A stretch of 64,000 bases of DNA from Acheta domesticus (GCA_031308135.1 JAHLJT010009436.1:223172899-223236898); one strand, 5' to 3'. Shown: positions 11,650 through 25,158, numbered from the stretch's first letter. Notes: a model not told the origin generated them from the sequence alone. Numbers and translations: made by a program.

Positions 11650-12115
11650 ATGAACGTACGGGGATTTTTTCTTCTTATGTTAGAACGATGGTATTTTGCG
11701 GTGTTACCACTCTGTCCCTATTTCATTCCTGAACAGTATTCATCCGACCATTCAATGAGCATTCATGGGTCCAGTAAGAGTTTCGAGGGGGAGGAGATTA
11801 CAGTTCGGCCCCTCTATGAATATCGTCTCATGTATTATTTCAGTAGTATACCTTTGGTTTCCGGCTCTCACACGCAACCAATCTTTATAAATGAGGGCTC
11901 TAAAGAAAGAGAATTTCACGGAGACCTGACGAATTCCACATTGACTTTAAAAATATGGATAATTTCTTTAAAAAAACGCATCGAAATATTCATGTAAAAT
12001 GCAATCCGCATTACATGTTAAGCTATATCGGCAAATAACTCATAAACAATGCGGTTTAGAGCCTTAAAAAGTAAAATTTTGAGGCCCAAGGCCTCAAAGA
12101 AATGTTTTCCACATC
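11650..12115 (+). repeat. Family R, internal fragment
   Basis: It shares GGCTCTCACACGCAACCAA and AAAGAAAGAGAATTTCA with 1290-1350, and CATGTAAAATGCAA with CGCATTACATGTTAAG with 3025-3070. Both terminal motifs are missing. It shows that the family has a longer form than any single copy in this window. Confidence 0.5.
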
Positions 12116-12682
12116 ATAATCTAGAAGATGAGACATATTTCGATTCATTCAATTAACTTTTCGGTTCCACGCTTCAATACTATCAAGGCCACCTCAATAT
12201 TTCAGCCCTTCCTGCTGGTAGCAATGTTTGTGGCGAGACGCTTAGAAGGCTTAGATTAGACAATATTTACGCTTTCTGTTAACACCGTAGTTTGTGCAGT
12301 CTGACGAGGTTTATTTGCATAATCATTAATTCAAGATTTGCTCTCCAGCAACAACTGGAAGTACTATTATAGTTGCTTGATACCTGTGAAGATTGTTTCT
12401 TTGTGTGTAGTGAAACCAATCAATTAAAGTTTTACCGGTGTCTGTAAGTGCTGTGTACCTAATTGAGGAGGGATGTTTGTGCACAGAGAAGAGTGAAGTC
12501 TGTGTTTTACCTGTACCAGTATTTTCGTTATCATTCGATGAAATTTTAAAGTCAGCGGGTTCAGACACAGTTCTCAAAAGTAAAAAGCTTTTGTAATATT
12601 TTTGTGACTCACGAGACGCTAAAAGCTAGCTGTCAAAGAATATTGAATAATTACTACAAATGTTGTCTCTAGGGAAGTACTG

Positions 12683-12920
12683 TGAATTGTTCCAAGAAAA
12701 CTCTTCATGATATTGAATAAATATTTATTGAAAATTTATTTTAAACATCAATTGCATTGTTTTTATTTTATTTTATATTGTGTTAGTACATTGCAACTTA
12801 CCTTTATATATTTTTCAATAAATAAACACGTTTCGTTAACTACTTCCCCTCTGTAAATATTAGGATAGGGATTTAACATAGGGTCTAACATGTGAGAGTT
12901 TTCGCACGGGTACGCGGAGG
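12683..12920 (+). repeat. Repeat E, copy 1
   Basis: About 240 bp that aligns in direct orientation with 13701-13938. Shared landmarks are GAATTGTTCC, CATCAATTG, AATAAACA and the end GTTTTCGCACGGGTACGC. Copies differ by many substitutions and small gaps, so this is an old dispersed repeat or local duplication. Confidence 0.6.
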
Positions 12921-13700
12921 TAGTAGGGGAAAACTTGTTTATGGCACAACACAAAGAACAAACGTTTTAAATTAGCTAAAGTAAAATAGCTTGAAATAAA
13001 TGAAAAATAAAAATCAAATCGCGCTGGCCTATAATACTCCGAGAATTAATTAAAAAAGCAAGTATATTAAAAATTATAGAAAGAATAGAAGTCACTCGAC
13101 AACTGCCAACATTCGCAGTCCAAAGGCACGATTTAAATGTTGGTGGTGTCTGGAGGTATGTACATCAACGCCCAGCTGTAAATTCATATTGTAAATAGTA
13201 CACCGTTTGATATTAAACTCAAGGTGTCGGTTCGTTAAGATATTCAATATGCAAACATCGTTTGAGTAACATTCCCATGTACTGAAGGGAAGTCTAAGCC
13301 TAATAAATTGTTTCCAATGGTAACAAATTGTATTTAGTACTTAAAGGTAAAAATATTAGTTTATTTTTTGGCTCCGAATTGCTTTTCTTGAGGTACGTAA
13401 GAACGCTGAAAATAATCCAATACTTTTTAATACACAAATAATTTTTCAATTTTTGCACCCCAGCAAGCTGGCACCCTGAACTCTCCAAAACCCCCTCTAT
13501 TCCTCATAACAAATCAAGGAAATTCAAATAATATTGCAAAGAGAAGGGTTGTACTTGCTCGATCAGTATTTACGCACTACTTTACTTTGCTTTGCTTTCT
13601 GAAGAGTAAAAACATTTTCTATTATGTTTGTGACTATCAAGGAAAGCGAAAAGTTAACTCTCAAGGAGGAGTGAATAATTTGTTCAAAGTTGGTTTTAAT

Positions 13701-13938
13701 GAATTGTTCCGAGAACATCTGTCTACAATGCTGAATAAACTTTTATGGAAAAATTGTTTCCAACATCAATTGTATTATTATTTTTGTTTGATATTCTGCA
13801 AGTACATTAGAAGTTACATTTATACATTAAAAAAATAAACATTTTCCACTAACAACTTTCCTTCTTAATTGAAAGAATAGTCAAATGGATAGGGAAAGGG
13901 TGGGTTTTAACATGCGAGAGTTCTCGCACGGGTACGCT
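13701..13938 (+). repeat. Repeat E, copy 2
   Basis: The second copy lies about 1 kb downstream of the first, in the same orientation, ending GTTCTCGCACGGGTACGCT. The GTACGCTAG end followed by a T-run may be a real element terminus. No coding capacity was recognised. Confidence 0.6.
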
Positions 13939-15738
13939 AGTTTTTTTAAATATTTTAAAGAAATTATTGGCGTTTCAAAACGTATACGATTGTATTCATA
14001 AGGATATTATTGTTTTTGATGTGATGAAATCTACGGTAATTATTTTGAATAAAATAAGAAAAACGAGTGGCCCTTGCTTCTAGAAAAATTAGGAGCAAAA
14101 ATGCTGTTGAACAAAACCACAAAAAATATTTTTCGAAAAAATAGAACTCACACCTCTCAGGTACAAATAATTCTGTGGTGTAACACTGCAATAAATTAAA
14201 TATTTTAACAAAACCAGTCTTCACGAATACTGCTACTGCTAGTAAATCTATAGATTATAATACAGCACAATACTTCTTTAATTACCAAGAAATCGAAAAT
14301 GTTGCTGTCCAATAACGCAACAAGTAAATAGCAAATATTAATGGCGGACGGCTTCTTCCTTGGAGCCTTGCTTTCGCTAATATTTTGTTTTACAAAATTA
14401 TTCAATCAGCGCTCACAAAATGATAAGTTTTTTTATTATTATGTAGAAAGTGCTTCGGAGTCCACGTCGGTGGGATCGAAATTTGAAGTGTTTTTAGTTG
14501 ATTCTTCCTTTGGGCACTTCATGGCAATGTTTGTTAAGTATCCGGAGTATGTTAGATCAAATCCTTAAAAGTGGTGATAATGATCAAACCTCTTCGAAAG
14601 TTTAAAAGTCAATAGTAATAAGCCAATAAAAGAAATCAAATCAGTTGATACCGGTACTATATTGGATAGATGATAGGCATTCATTGGAAATCATAATAAA
14701 TATTACTAAAGATAATACCGTGGAAATAACTGCATGGGAATTCCAAATTTCATGAATAGTAACTAAAAGTCAAATGTAGATTTCACTAACACTTGATGGT
14801 TCGTATTTCGGTTTTGGTCAGAACATCCGTTACCGATGCTGATTAAAATCATTCAAAATATGAACCACCGATTTTTAATTTACTTTCTCTCCATACTGCG
14901 TACTTCGTAGTAAAGAGGAAGTGATCTAATGCTCCAACGCAATGCGGCAATTGTCAGAAAAAAACGTGTACTGTGGGACCCTGATATCGCAAAAGTGAAA
15001 AAATCTTGTTCTCTTATGTAATAAATTACTTCCTCTTAGCACACTGTGTAGTCAGAATCCCATTTTCGTGAGACATTGATATTGAAAAAATCTCGAAGGA
15101 ATGGTCTGTCTGATCGACGATAGTGCAAAAACATTTTATACGATTTTCTCCAGAATTGTTATTCATTTTAATTGATCATTTTCTTTTTTGGGGGTGCTTT
15201 AAAGAAGCATTAACAGCATTTTCAAAATGTCCTCAAAAATGGTGTTACATTTTTTTTGCGGAGAGAGGAAAGGATGCAGAAAATTGCGTAGGTCTCATTT
15301 TGGTCAAGTCTTAGAATTTTCAAAAATTGTATAAGTTACAAATAATGCAAGAAACTACGTCCTCTTAAAGGCACCGCCTTTTTTGATTGTTCAGACTACA
15401 ATACTCTAATTGAATGAAAAATTAAAGAAGAATATCTGTCGGATCTATAGTCTTATATCCTGCTACGACTTGTTTAACAGTTTGGTAAAGTGTGTTAGTT
15501 CCAAGGAAATGAAGTCAAATTAAATTTTGATTCTTAACAATATATTAGCGATTCTGCAAAGTTTTAAAAAAATTGCAATATATTTGCAATTCTGCGATTT
15601 TACAAATTACAATGTACTGGTTGGGGATGGCTGATTTGAATGATTTTGCAAAATGTGGTTTTCCTTTGCCTTCCACGCCAAAGTATTTAAAGGTAAAGAT
15701 TTTCTTGTCTTTCAATCGATCACATATTCCTAATTTAG
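13939..15738. other. AT-rich intron without recognised features
   Basis: No exon, tRNA-like box or clear terminal repeat. A part near 15150-15350 has a composition like family R, but I could not align it block by block and do not call it. Confidence 0.4.
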
Positions 15739-15739
15739 A

Positions 15740-16055
15740 CAGCCAGGTCGAATTCAGTGTCTGTTTGGAGTAGAATTCTGGTGACCGGCTGCTCTTATTG
15801 GTAGTTTTTCATGGTTTCTCCGATCAACATCAGGTGAATGCTAGAGCAGGACTCTAAGAACGGGCTGGGGAAGTGTCACGCTGGTGGGAGATACTCGGTT
15901 TGGGAAAAGCCCGCTAGCTGACGGTAGGTCGGCGCCGGATCTCGCCATCCAGCGGGGGAAGATCACTGCCACCTCTCGATGAAAATCATGCATTACAATT
16001 ACAGGACTAATGATCTTAGAAGTTGTCGCGCCCGGAATCATTAAGTCAGTGAATC
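15740..16055 (+). mobile_element. SINE-A fragment, 5' truncated with internal deletion
   Basis: It begins at the GTCGAATTCAGTGTCTG block, so the tRNA-like head is missing. It skips most of the middle and resumes at GCTGGTGGGAGATAC. The CCATCCAGCGGGGGAAGATC block (about 15948) and the CGCGCCCGGAATCATTAAG end are well kept. Confidence 0.8.
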
Positions 16056-19000
16056 ATCCTAAATTAGAGCGGTTACCTCTTAACCATTTAATTCAGCAAA
16101 TATCAATGGTAAATTGCACCGCCAGGGACTGTAGACTTCTCATAGCAACGCCCGTGCACGTGCCTCGCTCTCCTTGTCATCTAGCCGAGGACAATGAAGC
16201 GTCTTCAGGTCGTGTCTCCTGTGAACGTGCTGTTTCCGCGTATTTACTCAGGCGGAGAGATAGAGCAACATATCGCAGGTCGACAAGATTGTTGTTGCAA
16301 TAAAGCACCCGGCAACCCGACAAGACGTAGAAGACCTTAGAACACAAGCGTCAGAACCGACCTTTGGACAGAAAGGATTTGGAAGTCGAGAATTAATTGT
16401 TCTTGAATATCACAATACTGGTTTCATTACATAACTTAAGAGATATGGCCCCATTTTTGTCTGGATCTTTGCTAGTGGTTTTTGGACGTTCTTGATTCAC
16501 TCAGATTCGAGAATGCAGTGCCAATTTAATTTCATAAATTTATTTTGACAATCTCGAATTATGTACAGAAAGTGTTTTTCAAAGTAGTTGATTGTGTCAA
16601 ATTAATAAAGTGACTACATATTAAGTATTATCAAACGGCGGTATTTACTTTTTTTATTTCAGGTTATATGTAACAAGTATGTTGTTTTGAGGAATGAAAT
16701 TAAAATATACTAGCACAATAATGTGAACTATTTTGTTGTATTTTGTTGACACATGTGATAATCAAAAACTACATTGCACAAACTTTAACGTATAATTTTT
16801 TCACATTATATTCAGAAAGAATGGTTAGCAGACACATAGCAATTCACAAGGACATAGTTTGAAACGTCGTTCTCCCAGATTGTGAACCAACTCTACGACT
16901 AATGAACTAGTTGACAAAGATTGCCTACTGCCCATTAGTTTCGCAAGGTACTTGGATTATGCTGGATGCTGGATCACGTCGAGGCTATCTGGAGGAAAAC
17001 AGGTTTGCCAAGCGGATTCTTAACGTTCCGTTTAGCCAGCTGACTCAAGGCTGATTTTTCCAATAGATTACGGTACTCCTATTCTATTGTGTCAGATTGT
17101 GTTTCACTTCCTATAAGTCATTCATCTTTTCCTTGCTTTACTGCGATCGTAATAAAGAAAGATTGGAATAAATTGAAGTGTATTTTTAATGTTTGTGTAA
17201 ATCTAATCTTGAATGTATAGGAAAGGTTTAGATCTTAAATGAAAACAGTTTGTGTTTATTTCATATTATGGACTAGTAGATACAGTAGATTATGTTTCCA
17301 AGCTCTGTGCTATTGCCATCAAATAGAGATGCAAAACGACTGTTGCACTTGTCTAAATAAGATTATCATATTGATTTATGTAGGTGATATTGTAGATTAT
17401 TGATCGCTCCTTTTTGTTTGCAAGCTACTTTTTAATGAAACAGATTCGAATTTTATAAACATAGGTAGTCTCTTTCGTAAAATTCTCGTTTTAAATTTCT
17501 GTTCTTTTGATAAGTCTCATAAGATTAATTTACAGTAGAGTTTTCTTTTACCTTGAAATGATAATAATGGAATGATGATGATGCTAATTGCATCATCTCG
17601 ATTAAAAGTTTCAGACTTAAACAAATGGAGTTTTTCCTTAGTCGGATAGGGTATATAATATATTCTTATGTTCTACACTCAATTACTATTTTGATAGCTT
17701 TTATCCATTGAAATTCCATTGAGTTTGATTTCAGTCTAGTAAGTGCTTTCAAATATAATTTGAAGAGGCAGTCTTTTGTGTGACCTGATAGAACAAATCA
17801 AAGTTAACGACCTTAGTGATATTTTTGAATCAGTCTACAGGAAAGAATGGAATGAATCGAAATATGCCACCACGGATGTGGTTGTTTTCATAATAATGCC
17901 TCTCACAGGAAGGGGCTTCATGTTACCAACAGTGTGTGAACCCCACTTTTAATGGCTACGCGAGCAAGTTGGTATTGTTGGGTTACAAAAAGAATTATGT
18001 TGGGTATTGAAAGAATGTCGTGTCGATTATTAGCTTGTTGAGGTTAACAATAATTATATACTATTCGAACAAGAAATTAATGTGTCCGGTTTAAAATTAT
18101 CTCACAAGGAAACTCAGGGGCGAATGCCCACAGGGAACGTCAAATGTTTCACTACAGGTCTCCAAATGCCAGATAATTTGTTCAATATCAGCTGTGAATA
18201 ACCTAGGAAATTATAGGGTATCTTGTGCAAATTGAAAGACCTCGAGCTCTTTGCGTCATATAAACTAGTTTATGATAATGATTTTGGGCGTGCTTTCCAA
18301 GTTAAAATAATCTAGTTTGAATGGAGCAAGTCTTGATAATGTTTAGCACTTTAATTCTCGCAACGTCAGTGTTTATTTTGCGGAAGGATTATCTTCGCAA
18401 CTTCACCATATTCTGCGTCTCGTATTGTCCAAAGATTGCAAAACACTAGTAATCATAGCGCCTGAAGATCCTTTGTTTTGCATCCAAAAAGGAATCGATA
18501 AGATAATAAAATTAAATTTTGAAAATATTGCTGATAAGACGTCGTTTAAATGTCACATTTACTTCCTGAGTTATATTGATAGTTGTTTTCTTCATCTTAT
18601 TCCTTGGTAGTGAATCAAAGATAAACCTCGACGTCGATTCTCGGTGAAGGGTGCAACGTGATAAGGAACCAGTCGAACTCATTTACTTGTCATTTATAGT
18701 ACTAAACTTATCTTATAATGGGGAATAATCAATGTGTGCGACAAAACATATTTATAATCCACTTAAAATTAATAATTCTGATAACCATCAAAAGATCCAG
18801 GGAGATAGGGGTTTCAAATGTCTAGTTATCACTTTTACTAACTTCTACAAATAATCAACAGTCTCTTCCTCTTCCACATCATCATCTTTATAATCAAGGT
18901 TTAGACAGTTGGTCTGTTCCGATGAGATCTGAAGATCACGTTAACCATTAATTTCGTTACGCTTGGTTAATAGAAGCAGGCACTATATGATAGGGAACAG

Positions 19001-19403
19001 GCCTTAAGCAGCAAGTACTCACACTTTTCGAGGTCTGGGCTGAAATTATCTGCCAATGTCCGAAAAGATCGATACTATCTCAAAAGGCTGAATAGTGAAT
19101 GATTGAATAAGATTTCTAAGTAAATGAAAAATATGTATGGTTTATCTTCATCAAATACGTACCTATGAGTGGAATTGTATTAAAAACAGCGTGAGTATCT
19201 GCTTTGTTTATCACTCAACATCTGTACTTCTCAAAAGAGATTATCATTCCGAGAACCATGATAACACGAGAAAAATTTTGAGAATTGTAGAACTTCTATA
19301 ACATTATTAATAACAATAATACAATACTAGTTATTATTTTTCTTTATAATTACTTTACGAAAATTTATTCTGCCGCATCAAAATCAGTATTCAATGTAAA
19401 GGG
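16056..19403. other. Long intronic stretch without recognised features
   Basis: The first 300 bp are less AT-rich (GCCCGTGCACGTGCCTCGC near 16151) and could be unique or repeat DNA. The rest is AT-rich. I saw no exon of the phospho-lyase family, no SINE box and no inverted terminal repeat. Confidence 0.4.
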
Positions 19404-20127
19404 CTAATCGGCGAAATTACTCGTTTTCCGACAAGGTGCATCGATTCATGTATTCGATGTCAGCAAGGTCAGCTGTCCTCGCACGCTGCTGCATGGCGTT
19501 TACGAAGTTATAATTGCATTGGTTTGGCAAGAAATACTTTTCGAATATTAACAACATTTATATCATTGAATTTCATTTTTAAAGAACTGTAGAATGCTGG
19601 AGAAAAAATATATACTTTCATTTAAAAACAAAGTTTTGTCAATATCTGAAAAATGACATATGGTATTAACAAGATAACGAAATATATTTGCCCCATCATC
19701 TGCAACAACTTGGCGCAAATAGCACCTCAATACCTTAAACAGTTTTCAAGATATTTGCTGTGGCCAATTTAGGTGGTCCATCCTTAATATGTGTGTGCAT
19801 GTGTATATATATGTATACAGGGTGGTCCACCGAAGTAGCAAATAACATATTTCGTTATCGTGTTTGTAACGTATGTAACTTTAGAGATATTGACACAACT
19901 TTGATTTTTTAAATGGAAGTATATATTTTTTCTCCATCATTCTAAAGATCTATCAAAATGCAATGCAATGGTATAAATATTGTTAATATTCGAAAAGTAT
20001 TTGTTGCAAAAACAGTGCAATTAGAACTTAGTAAACGTCATGCTGCAGCGAGCAAGGACACTAACCTCGCTGATATCGTATACGTGAGTTGACGCACCTT
20101 GGAAAACGCGAATGTTCGTCGATTACG
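19404..20127. repeat. Foldback pair: two inverted copies of one repeat
   Basis: Copy 1 (about 19404-19700) and copy 2 (about 19845-20127) align in opposite orientation over roughly 280 bp. Shared blocks include ATACTTTTCGAATATTAACAA, GGAGAAAAAATATATACTT and GATAACGAAATAT. Copy 2's inner edge is GTATACAGGGTGGTCCACCG; copy 1 carries the counterpart GGTGGTCCATCC after about 90 extra bases. The arrangement could be a long-TIR foldback element or two insertions of one family end to end. The ACAGGGTGGTCC end resembles repeat termini common in insect genomes, but I cannot name the superfamily. Confidence 0.7.
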
Positions 20128-20129
20128 AG

Positions 20130-21280
20130 AATTCGTACGCTCTTATATCAAAAATAGTATAAAAGTATATTTTTCGTTATGTTTTGAATTTTTTAAAGGT
20201 ACGTTTCTTAATACATCTTGGGCAGCTAAAGAAGTTTTGTCGTCGTCCGACGCAATGGTTCGTTATAAAATGATGAGAATAGTATTCATTCCTTAGTAAC
20301 ATCATTATGTAGAAAATTGTTTTCTAAACATTGATTTTAATATATCTTTTTAAAATGTGAAATAATGCTATTAGCTTAATTAAATTACATGTATCTTGTT
20401 TCATTGAAAGTTTGGAAATGTGATTTCTTACATAATTTTCAGAAGCTATTTTTTAGCACGTCATGTCCTCAAATTTCTTGATTTTATCCTAATTTTTTGA
20501 TGGCAAGAATACTTCATCAGTAATTTACTGCATATCTAGGCTTTTGAACGAGCTTCTTTTTTATAAACATATTTATTTGTTTCAGATGGATTACCTAGTT
20601 CAATGGATTACCTCTTTACAGATGTGGTTTTTCAGACTTACACTAGTTAAAAATTTAATCTAACTTATTTACACATTGAAGAGGATACCCTACGGGAGAA
20701 TCTCGGGGTTATGCATCATGGTTTGCGAGATTTTGAAAAAAAGTTTCGAACGGAAATTATTTTTATTCGGGTATGGGTTTGGTTTTTCGCAAGCTTGAAA
20801 TGGGATACTGCTGGTGTGTCAGGTTTTGGTAGAAATTATGTGATGTGTGGGCTATTTGGTTTATTATTGTATTGATGTGAAGTTCGGAATGGAGTTGTTT
20901 ATTACTTATGAAGAGGGTGCATTTGTGATTAATTGGGAGTGGGATTTAGATTAAATATTAAAGAAAACTTCGTTCTAAAAATAAACTAAAACTCTATTAC
21001 TCATACGTTAAATCAGAAATAATTTCAGTAAAAAATACTTATTTATTGACTTTATTGATTTAAACAATCTAATGATTTTAAATTAATAATTTTTATTGGT
21101 AATTTTGTTATGTAACGTCAGATTTTCCCTCGAAAGATTAAAATAATGGTATTTCTTCGTTAGTTCCTCTTTAATTGTAAAGAAGAGAGTTGCTCTAGTA
21201 GAAAAATGTGTCCGCTTGTCGTAAGAGAACCGCGTCTCCTTGGAATTGAGATAACGAGACAAAGAGGTGCTCCATCAGCT
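20130..21280. other. AT-rich intron without recognised features
   Basis: No repeat family of this window or exon was recognised. Short ORFs are of random character. Confidence 0.4.
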
Positions 21281-21289
21281 GATCGCCGT

Positions 21290-21480
21290 TGACCAGTTCA
21301 ATTTAGCGATTATCGTTATCCTCCGCACGCCTCTTGGGCGAGCCGGGGGAGGGGCAGCATCGGGGGCTCACGTGCGCCTCTCCCACGTGCACGTGCCCGC
21401 GCGCGCGCTGATGAACACAAATGACAGCGAGTTCCTTATCTGAACGAAGGCCGCCAAAACACTAAACTGCGGGCCGGCAC
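21290..21480. promoter_or_regulatory. GC-rich intronic patch with three CACGTG E-boxes
   Basis: A GC-rich island in AT-rich intron. It holds CACGTG at 21369-21374, 21384-21389 and 21390-21395, the last two directly abutting. CACGTG is the canonical site for bHLH factors such as Myc/Max, USF, MITF/TFE-type and CLOCK/CYCLE proteins. Such a cluster suggests an enhancer or alternative promoter. No initiation signal or exon is visible, so the role is inferred. Confidence 0.5.
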
Positions 21481-22165
21481 GGCACGAGGTCATTTTCATT
21501 TGGAATTTAAAACTAGTTTCATTACTTAGGCCATAAAGCAAGGTGGCCATCCCAAATCGCTTCCCGAACTTTGCTTGTAAATTTTGCCAGGGTTCTATGA
21601 GAGAGGTTATTGACCTACCTTGATAATAACGTGGTGTCACGATCGATTTTTGTTGTTCTCTCCAAACTTCCTCTTCAGATTTAACGCCTCTCCCATCATT
21701 TAATACCTTGGATTTAATAGACCATTATTTTTATATCGTCGATGTAGAAGGAACATGACACACTTCAAAAGTGTTTTTTTTTGTTTTGTTTTGTTTTGTG
21801 GGATGGTTTAAAGAGCAGATCATTGCGCGGCAGGAGACGTAAATTTTACTCTAAACAACTACTCGATATGTGACTTTTCATTAACATTTTAATAATAAAA
21901 TAGACCATTTTCGAAGCAGAGTTCTTCACTAACTAAAAAAGAAGGGAAAATGTCTTTTATTGTTCACCCACGATATACAAATAATAGTTTCGTGATTGGT
22001 AATGCTATGTTTTCTATAATTGGTGGTTTTGTTTCGACATACAAGATACATACAAAGTATCAAGTTGACCTATAAAATTTTCAAGACGTTTCTGACGCGG
22101 CTTTATAACCTTCGTATTAGCTTCCGCACCCGCAATTGTGCAATTTACAAACACATTGATTGACT

Positions 22166-22167
<2 letters not shown>

Positions 22168-22196
<29 letters not shown>
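22168..22196. repeat. (GA)n microsatellite
   Basis: About 14 uninterrupted GA units, also a potential GAGA-factor-like target. It is flanked by ordinary AT-rich intron. Confidence 0.95.
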
Positions 22197-22199
<3 letters not shown>

Positions 22200-22591
22200 T
22201 TGAGAGCAAAGCCGAGTAATTAATGAAAGATTTAAGTACCCAAAAAGAATAGTCATGTCAAATTATTTCAGGATTTATCAGAACAATAAATTTACTACAA
22301 GGTAATTGAACGATAATAGATATGTTGGAAATCAATCTTTATGTGAACTTTCAACTGTATTGATCTGAATTTAAAGTCGTATTTATGTCGAAACCTTTCA
22401 CATGACCACTTTTATTTTCAGCCCTTGCTTGTTAATAAGAGAGAGTATTACTCGTATAATCGTGAGCCAGTAAACGGCGAACTTTTGTTAGAAACAACTC
22501 TTATTGCCGGGCCCTGGTAAAGAAAAATTGTATAAATTTCGTTTCTATATGTATAGTAAATTACTTTCTCTAACATGTGTAGCCAGAATCC

Positions 22592-22765
22592 TTTTATTTA
22601 TTTATTATTTATTTAGTCAAAAAACAGTAAAAACTGTATATGACGTGTGGGGAAAGAAATTTATCTGCGCACATTTTCTTGAGGGCCAGAATTTTATTTA
22701 AAAAAAAACGAAAAAATTAATTTAGAAAATAATTATTTTAGAAAAATAAAGATATTTGAATAATG
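22592..22765 (-). mobile_element. Family D copy 1
   Basis: It shares the uninterrupted core GACGTGTGGGGAAAGAAATT and GAGGGCCAGAATTTTATT with the copies at 32242 and 41897. Read on the minus strand it ends with a CAGTTTTTACTG hairpin followed by an (AAAT)n tail, the layout of a LINE-mobilised 3' end. It carries no ORF. It is either a small SINE or a set of short LINE 3' ends. Confidence 0.8.
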
Positions 22766-22814
22766 TTTTTTCCTTGTTTTGTAAGTTCTTAATACAGAAA
22801 AATTGATTCACTGC

Positions 22815-22880
22815 AAAACGTCTGTCTGTCCGTCCATGGTCAACGCTAGCGCCTAAACCGTTCAGCTGTTTTTCTGCAGT
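22815..22880 (-). repeat. Family R fragment, minus strand
   Basis: The reverse complement reads AACGGTTTAGGCGCTAGCGT and then GGACGGACAGACAGACG, the most conserved block of family R. It is one of the few copies in minus orientation. Confidence 0.65.
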
Positions 22881-25158
22881 AATAAGAAAAGTAATTTGAG
22901 TTATTTGGTTTCAGTATATGCAAAATTTTAGTTGCTTTTATAACATAAGAAAAGCTTTCTTCAGGCATTTCTCTATTCACAGTATTGTCGAAAAAATTTC
23001 AAACGAGAAAAATGTGGGGTAAATTAATGTTTTATAGAGCGTGAAATGTACTTACGAAAGAAAAATATTTTTTTTCGTATATTCGCAAAATGTTTCTAAT
23101 CGTCATAAACTTTCATTGCTCTTGTAGTACAAAAATAGAATATAATGGTAATTTGATAGAAACATACATAACCTTCGCTAAAAGCAGAAATAATTAATTA
23201 TCCGAGTCAATCGGATCGCCTTGCGAAGTGCCCAGACACATAAAACGCGTGATAACAGGGTGGCGTTTGGTCACGCGTGATAACGGCGTGATAACAGGGT
23301 GGCACATTTGGTGCCATATTTATTAATTCAGCACATTTATTAATGCAATTTTTTTATTTGAATGTGAATGTTGTTTGAGAATAATTCCCAAATCTACGTC
23401 AATTCTCGTTGCATATCAACAACACTTTCATGAACGAAGCACTCATGGTCAAAGTAAGGCTATAATTGCAATATTGCAAACACACCATTTTTATTAAGTG
23501 AGAGCTGAAAAAAACATCATATGTGCAATTAATCTTCCATTGTCCAGATAGAAACTTAGAGTGATGATCATGCAGGAGTAGTAATGTGGTCATATAATCG
23601 AGATAAATCGTGAAGTGTCCTTCGACACGTTTGCTGTAGTTCTTTGAGAGACGATATCGCAGAAACAATGACATGAATTTCTGTTATATATTCACTTATC
23701 TTCCTATACCGAATTAATTGTATATAAGGCAACATTTGTATAAGATTTGGTGACCCAATCATCTAACGACATTTGCAGGCAAATCGCTTGGATAAGAAGA
23801 CTTTTCCGGATCTTTGACAATAATTATTTAAGAATTGTGAAAATTGTCGTTCCTCTAATCTCTTTCCTTTCAACCCCTCCAAACAACTCTTTGGCATTAT
23901 TTACCCTTACAATAATTTTTTCCGGGTTTTGAAATATTATGCGTTTCTTTCCTGACAAGGTGTTTAATGTAGCTCTATTCTGTGCTCAGAAATGAGCAGA
24001 AAAGTTCCGAAGGAGGATTGCCCTCGTGAAATTATTAAGTCAAAGAAGTTTTGTGGGCTTCTTAATGGAACTATTTTGTGATAGATTTTGATGCAACCAT
24101 TTCAAATTGTGTTGGCCTTTACATTGATATTTATACATGAATGGTCACCTATTTTTTCACAATTTATAGAACAACATTTGCCAGCAAACTGTTCCGTATT
24201 TTGATAGCTTTTGATTGTGATGTGCCTTAATAAAATATGGATCAGACATGAAAGTTAGATGAATTAGCCTCCCGGTCTAGGAATTCAATATTTCTTCCCA
24301 CATGGACTAGGATGTATTTTTATATTACAGAATAACAACGTATGTCTAAATTCTTTAAAGTCCAGAACGTAAGAATTAAGTGGGATTCTATCACTGGAGG
24401 AATCCTGTCCACAGGCAATTAAGAAGTAATTGGGACAGTGCATTTGTTTGGCTGAATTAGCATCTTATCAAAGCTGACAGTATACAAGTACGATATCAAA
24501 TACAAGCTTGCCAAATTTAATAGCTTACTTTTGTGTGAGGATCCCCTAGTAGTGAGTAGGTGATACCATCTGTTATTTAGTTTCGATAGCTTAATATTTT
24601 TTTCAGTACACTGGCAATAGATTGCGATAAATGGTATTTCGTGGATTCCATTGAAAAAATAATAAAGAATAGTTTGCTGCGAAATCGTGCTGATATCTTA
24701 AATTCTCTCTTTGATGATTATTTCTTTCCTATACTTTTCCCTAGGACAGATACATCGATTTAGAAACAAGCTTAGAGCGTATCAACATTTTTCAAGTTAA
24801 ATTAAACTCACAAAATATATGGTTATTTGAACTGAAGCTTACGAAACCAGCTGATGACTCAGATACACTAGATTTTGAACAGAGCTGAAGATCTTCCAAC
24901 TTGTCAGCGAATTTCAAGATGACATAACGCTTGTATTTGCTTACGAGTAGGTCTGTAAACCTAATGATGATAAGTAAAGATGTTTGATAATCCACATACA
25001 TATGAAATATCTGCAATAAGCTTCCTCGAAGGACAAACAAGGAAGGAACGAGAATAAATGAATAAAAAATGAGTTCATGCAAAGGAGATCGCTTCCCGAT
25101 AATGTCAACAGCAATCTCGCGTGGAGAGCGATTGTTTTTCCGAATCAACAAAACACAG
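22881..25158. other. AT-rich intron, short local repeats only
   Basis: Near 23247-23303 the unit GCGTGATAACAGGGTGGC occurs twice with a partial third copy between. Otherwise no exon or repeat family was recognised. Confidence 0.4.

Noticed and set aside
15123..15350. Possible family R copy
   Set aside because: Composition is similar, but the diagnostic blocks could not be aligned in order.
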